From positions 12,639 to 76,638 of the forward strand of contig JAZQZL010000058.1 of assembly GCA_045634005.1 (NCBI GenBank): a stretch of 64,000 nucleotides of DNA, written 5' to 3'. The notes below the pieces were generated by a model. It did no database searches. It was not told the DNA's origin and saw only the letters and a program-made list of their open reading frames with translations. Each line of letters opens with the position of its first letter. The first letter of the stretch is position 1. Source of the DNA: Flemingiibacterium sp045634005. Its GTDB lineage: Bacteria > Bacillota > Clostridia > Oscillospirales > CAG-272. The position numbers were made by a program, and so were the translations under genes. Below are positions 1 through 9,032 of this stretch, piece after piece.

Positions 1-2
1 AG

Positions 3-1565
3 AAGATCGTTAAGGAAAACCTCCTTATCGAGCGCTTCACCCTTCCCCGCGATGAAGCTATCAAGCTTATGACCGAGAAGGACGAGCCCTACAAGGTTCA
101 GCTTATTGAAGAGCTTCCCGAGGGCGAAGAAATTTCCTTCTACAAGCAGGGCGAGTTCACCGACCTCTGCGCAGGCCCGCATATCTTCTCGACCGGTGCT
201 GTAAAGGCACTCAAGCTTATCCAGTGCACCGGCGCATATTGGAAGGGCGATCAGGCAAACAAGCAGCTTCAGCGTATCTACGGCGTTGCATTCCCTGCAA
301 AGGATATGCTTAAGGCTCACCTTGAGGCAGTAGAGGAAGCAAAGAAGCGCGATCACAACAAGCTCGGCCGTGAGCTCGAGCTCTTCACCACCGTTGACGT
401 TATCGGTCAGGGTCTGCCGATCATGCTTCCCAAGGGCGCAAGAATCGTTCAGCTTCTCCAGAGATGGATCGAGGACGAGGAACAGAAGCGCGGCTACCTT
501 CTGACTAAGACTCCGCTTATGGCAAAGTCCGACCTTTACAAAATCTCCGGTCACTGGGGACACTACAAGGAGGGTATGTTCGTACTCGGCGACGAGGAAA
601 AGGACAAGGAAGTATTCGCACTCCGTCCTATGACCTGTCCCTTCCAGTATCAGGTATTTTTAAACCGTCAGCGCTCCTACCGTGACCTCCCGATGCGTCT
701 TGGCGAAACCTCCACGCTCTTCCGCAACGAAGATAGCGGCGAGATGCACGGCCTTATCAGAGTACGTCAGTTCACCATCTCCGAGGGACACCTCATCCTT
801 CGTCCCGAGCAGCTCGAAGAAGAGTTCAAGGGATGCGTTGAGCTTGCAAAGTACACGCTCGACACGCTCGGCCTTGGCGAGGACGTCACCTACCGCTTCT
901 CGCAGTGGGACCCTAACAACCGCGACAAGTACGAGGGCACTGACGAGCAGTGGGCAGAGGCACAGGATGCTATGAAGAAGATCCTCGACAACCTCGGCAT
1001 CGAATATGCTGTAGGTATCGGCGAGGCTGCATTCTACGGTCCGAAGCTCGACATTCAGATAAAGAACGTACACGGCAAGGAAGACACGCTTATCACCATT
1101 CAGATCGACCAGCTTCTCGCTGAAAAGTTCGGTATGGAGTACATTGACGTTGACGGTCAGAAGCGCCGCCCGTACATTATCCACCGCACCTCCGTCGGCT
1201 GCTACGAGAGAACCCTCGCACTTCTCATCGAGAAGTACGCAGGCGCGTTCCCGATGTGGCTCGCACCCACGCAGGTTGCTATTCTCCCCATCGGCTTCGA
1301 GCAGCACGAGTACGCAGAAGCGCTTAACGCAAAGCTCGAGGCAGCAGGCATCCGCACCTTCCTCGACGAGCGCAACGAAAAGATCGGCTACAAGATCCGC
1401 TCGGCACAGCTTGACAAGATCCCGTATATGCTCGTTATCGGCGCAAACGAGGTTGAAGCAGGCACCGTTGCGGTACGTTCGCGCAAGGAGGGCGATCTCG
1501 GCGCGATGAGCGGCGACGAGTTCCTTTCCAAGGCACTCACCGAAATCGCAACCAAGGCAAGATAA
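3..1565 (+). CDS. thrS: Threonyl-tRNA synthetase, 5' end outside window
   Basis: Class II aminoacyl-tRNA synthetase that charges tRNA-Thr in the cytoplasm. The reading frame is open from base 3, so the gene starts before the window; about 520 residues are visible, and the missing part should be the N-terminal TGS domain and part of the editing domain. Visible marks are the editing-domain DLCAGPH, zinc-site segments RPMTCPF and SEGH, motif 2 (LFRNEDSGEMHGLIRVRQF) and motif 3 (HRTSVGCYERTLALL), then the anticodon-binding domain from about WLAPTQVAILPI. The wording of these motifs (MTCPFQYQVF, ETSTLFRNEDSG) differs from the E. coli form and, from memory, resembles a clostridial subtype. It ends at a strong terminator shared with leuS. 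Identity is secure; whether a second thrS exists elsewhere cannot be seen. Confidence 0.96.
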   Translation, partial: KIVKENLLIERFTLPRDEAIKLMTEKDEPYKVQLIEELPEGEEISFYKQGEFTDLCAGPHIFSTGAVKALKLIQCTGAYWKGDQANKQLQRIYGVAFPAKDMLKAHLEAVEEAKKRDHNKLGRELELFTTVDVIGQGLPIMLPKGARIVQLLQRWIEDEEQKRGYLLTKTPLMAKSDLYKISGHWGHYKEGMFVLGDEEKDKEVFALRPMTCPFQYQVFLNRQRSYRDLPMRLGETSTLFRNEDSGEMHGLIRVRQFTISEGHLILRPEQLEEEFKGCVELAKYTLDTLGLGEDVTYRFSQWDPNNRDKYEGTDEQWAEAQDAMKKILDNLGIEYAVGIGEAAFYGPKLDIQIKNVHGKEDTLITIQIDQLLAEKFGMEYIDVDGQKRRPYIIHRTSVGCYERTLALLIEKYAGAFPMWLAPTQVAILPIGFEQHEYAEALNAKLEAAGIRTFLDERNEKIGYKIRSAQLDKIPYMLVIGANEVEAGTVAVRSRKEGDLGAMSGDEFLSKALTEIATKAR

Positions 1566-1587
1566 GTTAAGTTAAATTAAATAAAAG

Positions 1588-1619
1588 AAAGAGCTCGGCT
1601 TGATGCCGAGCTCTTTTTG
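1588..1619. terminator. Bidirectional terminator between thrS and leuS
   Basis: Perfect inverted repeat (AAAGAGCTCGGC, 5-nt loop, GCCGAGCTCTTT) followed by T-rich sequence on both strands. It lies between two convergent genes, 22 bp after thrS and 8 bp after leuS. Confidence 0.93.
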
Positions 1620-1626
1620 TATGATT

Positions 1627-4029
1627 TTATCTTACAACGATGTTAACGATCTTGCCGGGAACACTGATTTCCTTAACGATCGTCTTGCCCTCGAGGTACT
1701 GTGCCATACGCTCGTCAGCCTTAACGAGTGCGATAGCGTCGTCCTTGGAGGTGTCTGCTGGGATTTCCTTGGTGAACTTAAGCTTGCCGCTTACCTGAAC
1801 TGCGATCTCTACGGTGGAGTCAACAGTCTTAGCATCATCCCACTCGGGCCACTGTGCGAGCGCGCAAAGCGTCTTGTTGCCGAGAGTTTCCCAAATTTCC
1901 TCGCAAAGGTGAGGAGCGAACGGGCAAAGCAAACGAACGAAGATACCGAGCTCGTCGCGAGTGAGCGATCCAACCTCGTAGATTTCGTTGATGAGGCTCA
2001 TAAGCGATGCGATCGCGGTGTTGAACTTCATCTCCTCGATGTCACACGAAACCTTCTTAATTGTCTTGTGGAAGGACGATTCAAGCTTCGCGGTAACGCC
2101 CTCACCGTTTGCCATGTCAAGAAGACCTGCAACGCGGTCGAGGAAACGCTTACATCCGCGAACGGAGTCCTCATTCCACGGAGCCGCGGAAGCGTAGTCA
2201 CCCATAAAGAGAATATAAACGCGAAGTACGTCTGCACCGAACTTGTCAACAACCTCGTTGGGGTCAACGACGTTGCCCTTGGACTTGGACATCTTATCTC
2301 CGTCCGGACCGAGGATAAGTCCCTGCGCGGTACGCTTTGCGTACGGCTCGTCAACCGGAACCTCGCCGATATCGTAGAGGAAGCGGTGCCAGAAGCGAGA
2401 GTAGATAAGGTGACGGGTAACGTGCTCCATACCGCCGTTGTACCAGTCAACAGGGAGCCAATATTCGAGCGCTTCCTTGGAGGCAAACGCCTCGGTGTTG
2501 TGCGGATCGCAGTAGCGAAGGAAATACCACGACGAGCCCGCCCACTGAGGCATGGTGTCAGTTTCACGCTTTGCGGGCTGTCCGCACTTCGGGCAGGTGC
2601 AGTTTACGAACGAATCGATCTTCGCAAGAGGAGATTCGCCGCCCTCACCGGGTGCAAAGTTCTCCATATTGGGAAGGCGGAGCGGAAGCTCCTCGTAAGG
2701 AACGCCAACCATGCCGCAATGCTCGCAGTGTACTATCGGAATAGGCTCGCCCCAATATCTCTGACGGTTGAATGCCCAGTCCTTCATCTTGTACTGGATA
2801 CCCTTTTCGCCAACGCCCTTTTCTGCAAGATATGCGAGCATCTTCGCGATCGCTTCCTTCTTGGTTGCGATGCCGTTGAGGAATTCGGAGTTGATCATCT
2901 CGCCGTCGCCGGTGTAGGCTTCCTTCGAGATATCGCCGCCCTTTATTACCTCGATTATGTCGATACCGAACTTCTTTGCGAAGTCGTAGTCACGCTCATC
3001 GTGCGCGGGAACTGCCATGATAGCACCCGTGCCGTAGCCCATCATTACGTAGTCGGCAACGTAGATCGGAATCTCCTTGCCGTTTGCGGGATTGATAGCC
3101 GCAAGGCCCTCGATGCGAACACCGGTCTTGTCCTTAACAAGCTGGGTACGCTCCAACTCGGTCTTCTTTGCACACTCGGTCTTGTAAGCCTCAAGCGCAT
3201 CCATATTGGTGATGCGGGAAGCGTACTTTTCGATGATAGGATGCTCGGGCGCGATAACCATAAAGGTTACGCCGAACATCGTGTCGGGACGGGTAGTATA
3301 GATACGGAGATAGTCGTCGGTGCCTGCGATAGTGAAGTTTGCAAATGCGCCCTCGGAGCGGCCGATCCAGTTCTCCTGCTGGAGCTTAACGTTGGGAAGG
3401 TAGTCAACCTTGTCAAGTCCCCCGAGAAGCTTGTCAGCATACTCGGTGATGCGCAGATACCAAACGTCCTTCGACTTCTGAATAATATCGCTGTGGCAGA
3501 TGTCACACTTACCTCCCTGCGAGTCCTCGTTTGAGAGAACGCACTTACAGCTCGGGCAGTAGTTAACGAGAGTGGTTGCACGGAACACGAGTCCCTCGTC
3601 GAACATCTTTCTGAATATCCACTGGGTCCACTTATAGTAGTCCTCCTCGGTGGTGTCGACAACTCTGTCCCAGTCGAACGAGAAGCCTACGCGCTTAAGC
3701 TGCGAGGTGAACTTTGCGATGTTGTTGTCAGTAACCTGACGGGGATGGATACCGGTCTTGATAGCATAGTTTTCGGTAGGCAGACCGTAAGCGTCGAAGC
3801 CTATCGGGAAGAGGACGTTGTAGCCCTGCATTCTTCTCTTGCGGGATACTACCTCAAGTCCGGAATAAGCCTTGATGTGTCCGACGTGCATACCTGCACC
3901 CGACGGATACGGGAACTCAACCAGCGCATAAAACTTCTGCTTTGAGCGATCCTCGGTTGCCTTGAAAACGCCCTCGGCGTCCCATCTGTCCTGCCACTTC
4001 TTTTCAGTGGCGCAAAAATCGTACTTCAT
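1627..4029 (-). CDS. leuS: Leucyl-tRNA synthetase
   Basis: Class I synthetase charging tRNA-Leu; 800 residues, the usual bacterial length. The HIGH-type motif MHVGH is at residues 47-51 and KMSKS (DKMSKSKGN) near residue 575. The inserted CP1 editing domain lies between them, with cysteine pairs (CPSCKC...CDICH; CEHCG...CPKCG) that fit zinc knuckles. The frame is open a further 52 codons upstream, but the start MKYDFCATEK is chosen because it follows AGAGGT at good spacing and matches the family N-terminus. It is the last gene of the long minus-strand block, 26 bp after rsfS. Confidence 0.97.
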   Translation of the reverse strand: MKYDFCATEKKWQDRWDAEGVFKATEDRSKQKFYALVEFPYPSGAGMHVGHIKAYSGLEVVSRKRRMQGYNVLFPIGFDAYGLPTENYAIKTGIHPRQVTDNNIAKFTSQLKRVGFSFDWDRVVDTTEEDYYKWTQWIFRKMFDEGLVFRATTLVNYCPSCKCVLSNEDSQGGKCDICHSDIIQKSKDVWYLRITEYADKLLGGLDKVDYLPNVKLQQENWIGRSEGAFANFTIAGTDDYLRIYTTRPDTMFGVTFMVIAPEHPIIEKYASRITNMDALEAYKTECAKKTELERTQLVKDKTGVRIEGLAAINPANGKEIPIYVADYVMMGYGTGAIMAVPAHDERDYDFAKKFGIDIIEVIKGGDISKEAYTGDGEMINSEFLNGIATKKEAIAKMLAYLAEKGVGEKGIQYKMKDWAFNRQRYWGEPIPIVHCEHCGMVGVPYEELPLRLPNMENFAPGEGGESPLAKIDSFVNCTCPKCGQPAKRETDTMPQWAGSSWYFLRYCDPHNTEAFASKEALEYWLPVDWYNGGMEHVTRHLIYSRFWHRFLYDIGEVPVDEPYAKRTAQGLILGPDGDKMSKSKGNVVDPNEVVDKFGADVLRVYILFMGDYASAAPWNEDSVRGCKRFLDRVAGLLDMANGEGVTAKLESSFHKTIKKVSCDIEEMKFNTAIASLMSLINEIYEVGSLTRDELGIFVRLLCPFAPHLCEEIWETLGNKTLCALAQWPEWDDAKTVDSTVEIAVQVSGKLKFTKEIPADTSKDDAIALVKADERMAQYLEGKTIVKEISVPGKIVNIVVR

Positions 4030-4055
4030 TTTTTGAACCTCTATATATGAATTTT

Positions 4056-4469
4056 TTATTTTACAAGAATGTCGGAAATGTCGATGCTCTCTGCATCTGC
4101 CCAAAGCTTTTCGAGCTTGTAGAACTCGCGGTTTTCGCGGTTCATAACGTGAACGATAACCGTGCCGAAATCGACCGCGATCCACTCGCCCTCCGAGTAT
4201 CCGTCCATATGACGAACCTCAACTCCGCAAAGACCGAGCTTGTACTCTGCCTCGCCGGCGAGCGCCTTAACGTTCGTGTTCGACGTACCTCCGCAGATTA
4301 CGAAATAGTCCGCTATGATAGTCTTGTCGGAAACGTGAATAAGCTTTATGTCACGACCCTTTTTCATATCGAGCACGTGAACAAGCGTCTTTGCGATCTC
4401 AAGCGGATCCGCATTAGTAAGATCCGGATGATTTTCCGGAGTTATCATATCAATATTAGTGTTGTCCAT
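4056..4469 (-). CDS. rsfS: Ribosomal silencing factor RsfS
   Basis: 137-residue RsfS/Iojap-family protein, which binds uL14 on the 50S subunit and blocks joining with 30S when nutrients are low. The core (VLDMKKGRDIKLIHVSDKTIIADYF, then TSNTNVKALAGEAEYKL and a WIAVDFGTVIVHVM strand) is typical. The N-terminal 20 residues are less conserved. The start is preceded by GAAAGGAAAT. Position after a LytR-type gene and nadD-yqeK is the usual Firmicutes order. Confidence 0.95.
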   Translation of the reverse strand: MDNTNIDMITPENHPDLTNADPLEIAKTLVHVLDMKKGRDIKLIHVSDKTIIADYFVICGGTSNTNVKALAGEAEYKLGLCGVEVRHMDGYSEGEWIAVDFGTVIVHVMNRENREFYKLEKLWADAESIDISDILVK

Positions 4470-4487
4470 TTATATTTCCTTTCAAAA

Positions 4488-5672
4488 TCAGTTCATCGGT
4501 ATCGTAATTCCGCTACTATCTATATCGTCCGCGTGCTCAACTCTCACGTCGGTCGGCTCTGCAAAATAGATATTTGCAAACACACTGTAATCCTCATCGG
4601 TAAATGCGTGTGTAGGGTCAAACATCTCGTCGGTGATCGGCTTATCGTAAACGTTAAAGTACTCGTTCACAAGCATCAGCGTATCCGCTCTGTGCATAAC
4701 GTAGTACCACGCGCCCGTGCTTGACGAGCGTGCATCTCCTCCGGGCAGCGTTATCATTGATATGTTGCTCATATCAACTCCAAGCAGCTCTTTTGCGTAT
4801 ATAATAACGTCCGCAAGCGAAAGATCGGTGGTAACGTATTTGAATAGCTGCTCAACGAGCGCAGGTGCACTCGTGACAGTCAGATTATTTTTAAGCTGCT
4901 TAAACAGCGCCGTCAAAAATATCTTCTGCGCGTTAACACGTCCGATGTCACCCTGAACGTAATCGGCTCTGAAGCGCACAAACATTTCCGCCTCGGCTCC
5001 GTTTAAAACGCGCGGACCTGCCGGTAAAGATATGTCAAGCCCCTGATACGGGTCGTGGTATTCCATATCAAACGGAACGTCCATATAAACGCCGCCGATA
5101 ACGTTGATTATATTTCTGAAGCCCTCAAGATTTACCATCGCATATCCGTCGATCTGAACGCACATGCTCTTTTCAATGCTTTCAACTGCGCCCTGCATTC
5201 CCGCACGGAGAAGCTCGTCGGACGAAAGCGAGGAATCGTTATTATACGCTTCCTGACGCTTTAGCTTCATCATAGTATTAATTCTTCCGCGCACTCCGTC
5301 TATCTCGATGTACGTGTCGCGCGGTATCTGCAGAACGCTGATACTTCCCTCTCGCATATTAAAGTTGACAAGCATCATAACGTCGGTGTTCCAAGCATCC
5401 TTGTCGCGGCCGGCGATAAGGAAGTTCACTGACTCCGTATCGCGCACAAAGCCATCGTCGGAGAGCGCAGTATCCTCGCCCGTGTTATCGCCGGGAACGA
5501 TGTCCACGTTGAAGGGCGGCGCATCCGTATCGACCGATGGGCGATAGACGCGAAGGAAGGTTGCCGCACCGATCACAGTAGCAAGTGCCATAGCGGCAAC
5601 AACGCCAAGAACTATCCAAAGAATGGGCAACCGCCTCTTTTTAGGATGTCTTTTATACGGCTCCGTGTTCAT
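4488..5672 (-). CDS. LytR-CpsA-Psr (LCP) family cell-wall ligase
   Basis: 394 residues: a short basic cytoplasmic tail (KRHPKKRR), one membrane anchor at about residues 16-40, then an extracellular LCP domain. LCP enzymes transfer polyprenyl-linked teichoic acid or capsule-type polymers to peptidoglycan. Recognisable parts are the NFLIAGRDKDAWNTDVMMLV segment, the IPRDTYIEI strand (conserved arginine), and the later LNGAEAEMFVRFR segment. Its start overlaps the 3' end of yqeK by 20 bp, indicating translational coupling. The exact polymer is unknown. Confidence 0.93.
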   Translation of the reverse strand: MNTEPYKRHPKKRRLPILWIVLGVVAAMALATVIGAATFLRVYRPSVDTDAPPFNVDIVPGDNTGEDTALSDDGFVRDTESVNFLIAGRDKDAWNTDVMMLVNFNMREGSISVLQIPRDTYIEIDGVRGRINTMMKLKRQEAYNNDSSLSSDELLRAGMQGAVESIEKSMCVQIDGYAMVNLEGFRNIINVIGGVYMDVPFDMEYHDPYQGLDISLPAGPRVLNGAEAEMFVRFRADYVQGDIGRVNAQKIFLTALFKQLKNNLTVTSAPALVEQLFKYVTTDLSLADVIIYAKELLGVDMSNISMITLPGGDARSSSTGAWYYVMHRADTLMLVNEYFNVYDKPITDEMFDPTHAFTDEDYSVFANIYFAEPTDVRVEHADDIDSSGITIPMN

Positions 5673-6300
5673 TTTCCAGCCTGCCTTTCATAATGAAACT
5701 GTTTCTTGCCGACACTGTATCGAGATGTATCGGCATTCTATCCTCACAAAGCTCACGCACCGTCATATCGAGCGCTAATATCATAGTGTCGTTAAGATGT
5801 GTCATTTTATTCTCGGCGCGCTCAAGTCCGCTCCAGAAAAACTCGCGAAGCTCAACGCACGACGGGAACGTACGCGTGTCCTCAATATAGTCCGCAAGAA
5901 AAAGTAACTGCTCCGAGAGCGTCATATCGGCATGCCCCGTGGTATGCCATCTGACCGCCGACAAAAGCTCGTCCGTGGCAAATTCGGGAAAATCGCGCTT
6001 TATCACCGCAGGTGCGGTACGCGAATGAAATATTTTCGGAGTGGCAATTTCTTCTTCTGTGTATATTATACCAAACTCATCGCACAATTGCAACTGTTTT
6101 GTTATGGGAAGCTCCTTTGTTATATCGTGAAGCAGAGCCGCCGCGTGAAGAACGTATTCCTTCTCAGGTGCGTACACATTCGCAAGCTTTTCTATCTCCG
6201 TTTCCACCGCCAATGTGTGAAGCAGGCGCTTGCCGCTCATATATCTGCTGATTTTCGCGCGCAGCCCGTCAAGTGCGCGTTTGTTTTCTTCGTTCATCAT
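5653..6300 (-). CDS. yqeK: YqeK, HD-domain bis(5'-nucleosyl)-tetraphosphatase
   Basis: 215-residue HD-superfamily hydrolase, expected to split Ap4A symmetrically into two ADP. Metal-binding residues are visible as RLLHTLAVE (first H), LLHDITKEL (HD pair) and later HSRTAP, VRWHTTG and LADYIED. It follows nadD, the usual partner. The nadD stop (TGA) sits inside the ATGATG start region, so the two are translationally coupled. Either of two adjacent ATG codons could be used. Confidence 0.93.
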   Translation of the reverse strand: MMNEENKRALDGLRAKISRYMSGKRLLHTLAVETEIEKLANVYAPEKEYVLHAAALLHDITKELPITKQLQLCDEFGIIYTEEEIATPKIFHSRTAPAVIKRDFPEFATDELLSAVRWHTTGHADMTLSEQLLFLADYIEDTRTFPSCVELREFFWSGLERAENKMTHLNDTMILALDMTVRELCEDRMPIHLDTVSARNSFIMKGRLENEHGAV

Positions 6301-6932
6301 TTGTTCGTCCTATATAAACCGTTATCGTTAATATATCTTATAACGCCGCTTGGAACAAGTCCGTCGAGCGCCTCGCCGTTTGCAATACGCTCGCGTACCG
6401 TCGCTGACGAAATAAGCATCGGCTCTGTATCAATAACGCTGACACGCGCACCGTATCGCTCACAGTACTCCGCTGTGCGCATATCGATCAGCTCGGTATT
6501 CGCCGCATCGGATTCGCGCCGCGCCAACACGATATCCGCAAGTGCAAAGATTTCCTTTGCGCGGTACCATTTTCCAAGTATAAGGAACATATCCGTGCCG
6601 ACGAGCAGGTAGAGCTGTCTGTCGGGCGCGGCAAAACGCTCAAGCGTATCGGCGGTGTAGCATTTTTCCTCACGCGATATTTCCGCGTCGGACACGCATA
6701 TCCGCCCTTCGGCATACGCATCGCACTCGCAAAACGCAAGCTTTGCCATCAGAAGTCGGTCAGTCGCGCTCACGCCCTCGACCGCCGCCTTTGAGTGTGG
6801 CGTCGAATTTGGAACGACGTAAAGCTTATCAAGCGACATTTCCTCAAAAAAGCGAAGTGCCGCATTTACGTGACCTAAATGTATTGGCGAAAACGTTCCG
6901 CCGTATATGCCGACTCTTTCTTTTCGGCTCAT
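6297..6932 (-). CDS. nadD: Nicotinate-nucleotide adenylyltransferase
   Basis: Joins nicotinate mononucleotide and ATP to give deamido-NAD in NAD synthesis. 211 residues; nucleotidyltransferase signature GIYGGTFSPIHLGHV at the N-terminus and ISSATVRERI near the C-terminus. It overlaps yhbY by one base (TAATG) and yqeK by 4 bp, with no separate ribosome binding site, so all three are co-translated. A pnuC transporter gene elsewhere in this window also feeds NAD metabolism. Confidence 0.95.
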   Translation of the reverse strand: MSRKERVGIYGGTFSPIHLGHVNAALRFFEEMSLDKLYVVPNSTPHSKAAVEGVSATDRLLMAKLAFCECDAYAEGRICVSDAEISREEKCYTADTLERFAAPDRQLYLLVGTDMFLILGKWYRAKEIFALADIVLARRESDAANTELIDMRTAEYCERYGARVSVIDTEPMLISSATVRERIANGEALDGLVPSGVIRYINDNGLYRTNK

Positions 6933-7231
6933 TATTTAACGAGCGAAAGGTCTATCTTCTTGTGGTCAACAGACTCGCGGTAAAGCACGAATCTCGTGCC
7001 GATGACCTGCACTACGTCCGCACCGACAGCCTCGGCGATCTCGCTTGCAGCTTCCTTTGCATTGTAGTCGCAGTTGTCAAGCACGCGGAGCTTGATAAGC
7101 TCGCGCGCCTCAAGCGCATTCGATATCTGCTCACACATATTCTCCGATATTCCGCCCTTTCCGACCTGGAATATCGTATCGTAAGACTGCGCCATACTGC
7201 GAAGGTAAGCGCGCTGTTTGCTTGTTAACAT
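6932..7231 (-). CDS. yhbY: YhbY-type CRM-domain RNA-binding protein
   Basis: 99-residue CRM-domain protein associated with pre-50S ribosomal particles. It begins MLTSKQRAYLRSMAQ and carries the family GKGGISENM turn. The frame is open 20 codons further upstream into an intergenic repeat, but the start at 7231 has AAGGAG at good spacing. An AAG-hairpin repeat (copy A) ends about 30 bp before the ribosome binding site, so the 5' leader of this gene, within the operon, is repeat-derived. Confidence 0.93.
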   Translation of the reverse strand: MLTSKQRAYLRSMAQSYDTIFQVGKGGISENMCEQISNALEARELIKLRVLDNCDYNAKEAASEIAEAVGADVVQVIGTRFVLYRESVDHKKIDLSLVK

Positions 7232-7249
7232 ATGTTTCTCCTTGAGATT

Positions 7250-7475
7250 ATGAATGGGATTACGCGGCTTTTTTGAAAAAAAGCCTGGCAAAAAACTTTA
7301 AATTGGCTTCGCCCACAGAGTGCTTGGCTAAACCTTACCCACGCTCTCGGTAGTTGGGGGCCTCGGCGACACCCGTGTCGCCACCCCAACGACCGTTTTG
7401 CGCCAAACGCTCGTTTTGCCACATCTTTGAAGCTCTCGTGTTTTCTGTAGGGACAGGCGTCCTCGACTGTCCACC
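7250..7475 (-). repeat. Mosaic intergenic repeat, copy A (upstream of yhbY)
   Basis: Gap between rdgB and yhbY filled by repeat blocks. Read on the minus strand: first a GGACAGTCGAGGACGCCTGT-type block (7446-7472). Then comes a nested hairpin (7353-7390) with outer arms GTTGGGG/CCCCAAC and inner arms GGCGACAC/GTGTCGCC. Last is a block at 7261-7316 ending in a GGCTTTTTTT...AAAAAAGCC hairpin just before the yhbY leader. The last two blocks recur at 12.7 kb and 29.1 kb in the same order and in the same sense relative to the next gene. Confidence 0.85.
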
Positions 7476-8084
7476 TCACACCTCGCTGTTTTCGACGTAT
7501 TCGGTGAATTTCTCCACGAATCCGCGCATCGCCTTACCGCGGTGGCTTACAGAGTTCTTTTCATCGGGTGTAAGTGCGGCGAAGGTCTTTCCGAAAGGAG
7601 CATAGTAGAACAGCGGATCGTATCCGAAGCCGCCCTCTCCGTCGGGCGCGTGAAGTATGGTGCCCTCGCACGTGCCCTCAACCTGGAAATACGTGCCGTC
7701 AGGGAACGCGCAGGTAACTACCGTGCAGAAGCGTGCAGTACGCTTCTCATCGGGCACGTCACGCAGAGCTTCAAGCAGCTTCGCGTTGTTTGCAGTATCC
7801 GTGCCCTCCTCGGAGTAACGCGCGGAGTACACACCGGGCGCGCCTCCAAGCGCGTCAACGGCAAGTCCCGAGTCATCGGCAATTCCGATATATCCAAGCT
7901 TTGCGGGAACACTCGCCTTTATAAGCGAATTTGCCGCAAAGGTGTCGCCGTCCTCCACTATCTCGTCGTAAAAGCCAATATCGTCAAGCGACAAAACCTC
8001 GACCTCAGAAGAGAGCGCCGAAAGCAGAGTCTGAAGCTCCGCTATTTTCTTTCGGTTTCTTGATGCAAGTACAAGCTTTAACAT
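7476..8084 (-). CDS. rdgB: XTP/dITP pyrophosphatase (RdgB/HAM1)
   Basis: 202-residue house-cleaning enzyme that hydrolyses XTP, dITP and ITP to monophosphates. The N-terminal LVLASRNRKKIAEL, the central TFAANSLIKA, the IADDSGLAVDALGGAPGVYSAR stretch and the GGFGYDPLFY loop are all family signatures, with HRGKAM near the end. Start has GAGGTG 6 bp upstream. It sits 14 bp after ftsY in the same operon. Confidence 0.96.
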   Translation of the reverse strand: MLKLVLASRNRKKIAELQTLLSALSSEVEVLSLDDIGFYDEIVEDGDTFAANSLIKASVPAKLGYIGIADDSGLAVDALGGAPGVYSARYSEEGTDTANNAKLLEALRDVPDEKRTARFCTVVTCAFPDGTYFQVEGTCEGTILHAPDGEGGFGYDPLFYYAPFGKTFAALTPDEKNSVSHRGKAMRGFVEKFTEYVENSEV

Positions 8085-8098
8085 ATCAGCACCTCAAC

Positions 8099-9007
8099 TT
8101 ACGCCTCAAAAAGCGCATTTACGAAATCGCTCGCATCGAATTCCTGCATATCGTCCATCTGCTCGCCAACTCCGATAAACTTAACGGGAATATCAAGCTC
8201 CTCTTTAATCGAGAATACGATACCGCCCTTTGCCGTACCGTCGAGCTTGGTTAAAATAAGTCCCGTGATATCGGCGGCATTTTTAAATTCCTTCGCTTGA
8301 TTTACGGCGTTCTGCCCCGTTGTTGCGTCAAGCACGAGCATAGTTTCGCGCGACGCCCCGGGAAGCTCGCGCTCAATAACGCGATTGATCTTCGCAAGCT
8401 CGTCCATAAGGTTTTTCTTGTTGTGAAGTCGTCCCGCCGTGTCAACGATAAGCACGTCTGCCTCACGCTTCTTCGCCGCGCTGACCGCGTCGAACACAAC
8501 CGCCGCAGGGTCCGAGCCCTCGGTGTGCTTTATAAGCTCAACACCGACTCTGTCTGCCCAAACCTGAAGCTGGTCGATAGCCGCCGCACGGAAGGTATCC
8601 GCCGCCGCAAGCACAACGTGCTTGTTCTGCGACTTGAGTCTGTTTGCTATCTTCGCAATAGACGTTGTCTTGCCAACGCCGTTTACGCCGATAACGAGTA
8701 TAACGCTCGGCGTGGTATCGAGCTTTAACGGCTCGCCGTCGCCTATCATATCGGTGAGTATCTGAGTAAGCGCAAGTCTGCAAGCCTCCGGCTCGGTGAT
8801 GCGCTCGTCGCGGATACGCTCGCGAAGCTGCTCGATTATAGCCTCAGTCGAATTAACTCCGACGTCAGCCATTATTAAAATTTCCTCAAGCTCCTCAAGT
8901 AAATCCTCATCGACCTTTACAAAGCTTTTGAAAAGGTTGTCGACCTGCTTGAAAAGCGCATTTTTGGTTTTGCTGAGACCTTCTTTAAGGCGGTCAAAAA
9001 ATCCCAT
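8099..9007 (-). CDS. ftsY: Signal recognition particle receptor FtsY
   Basis: SRP-GTPase that docks SRP-ribosome complexes at the membrane. 302 residues: helical N domain (1-90) and G domain with P-loop GVNGVGKTT (107-115), DTFRAAA, DTAGRLHNKKNL and TKLDGTAKGG. The acidic A domain of E. coli FtsY is absent, as is normal in Firmicutes. It follows smc by 25 bp. Its RNA partner (SRP RNA) is encoded at 26.0-26.3 kb in this window; ffh is not present. Confidence 0.97.
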   Translation of the reverse strand: MGFFDRLKEGLSKTKNALFKQVDNLFKSFVKVDEDLLEELEEILIMADVGVNSTEAIIEQLRERIRDERITEPEACRLALTQILTDMIGDGEPLKLDTTPSVILVIGVNGVGKTTSIAKIANRLKSQNKHVVLAAADTFRAAAIDQLQVWADRVGVELIKHTEGSDPAAVVFDAVSAAKKREADVLIVDTAGRLHNKKNLMDELAKINRVIERELPGASRETMLVLDATTGQNAVNQAKEFKNAADITGLILTKLDGTAKGGIVFSIKEELDIPVKFIGVGEQMDDMQEFDASDFVNALFEA

Positions 9008-9032
9008 TTGTGTGTCCTTTCTCTATGGGGTA

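Noticed and set aside
1600..3534. Long plus-strand open frame (644 codons) opposite leuS, and similar ones opposite rpoB, rpoC and smc
   Set aside because: They mirror real genes on the other strand, lack ribosome binding sites and encode no recognisable protein; they arise from codon bias.
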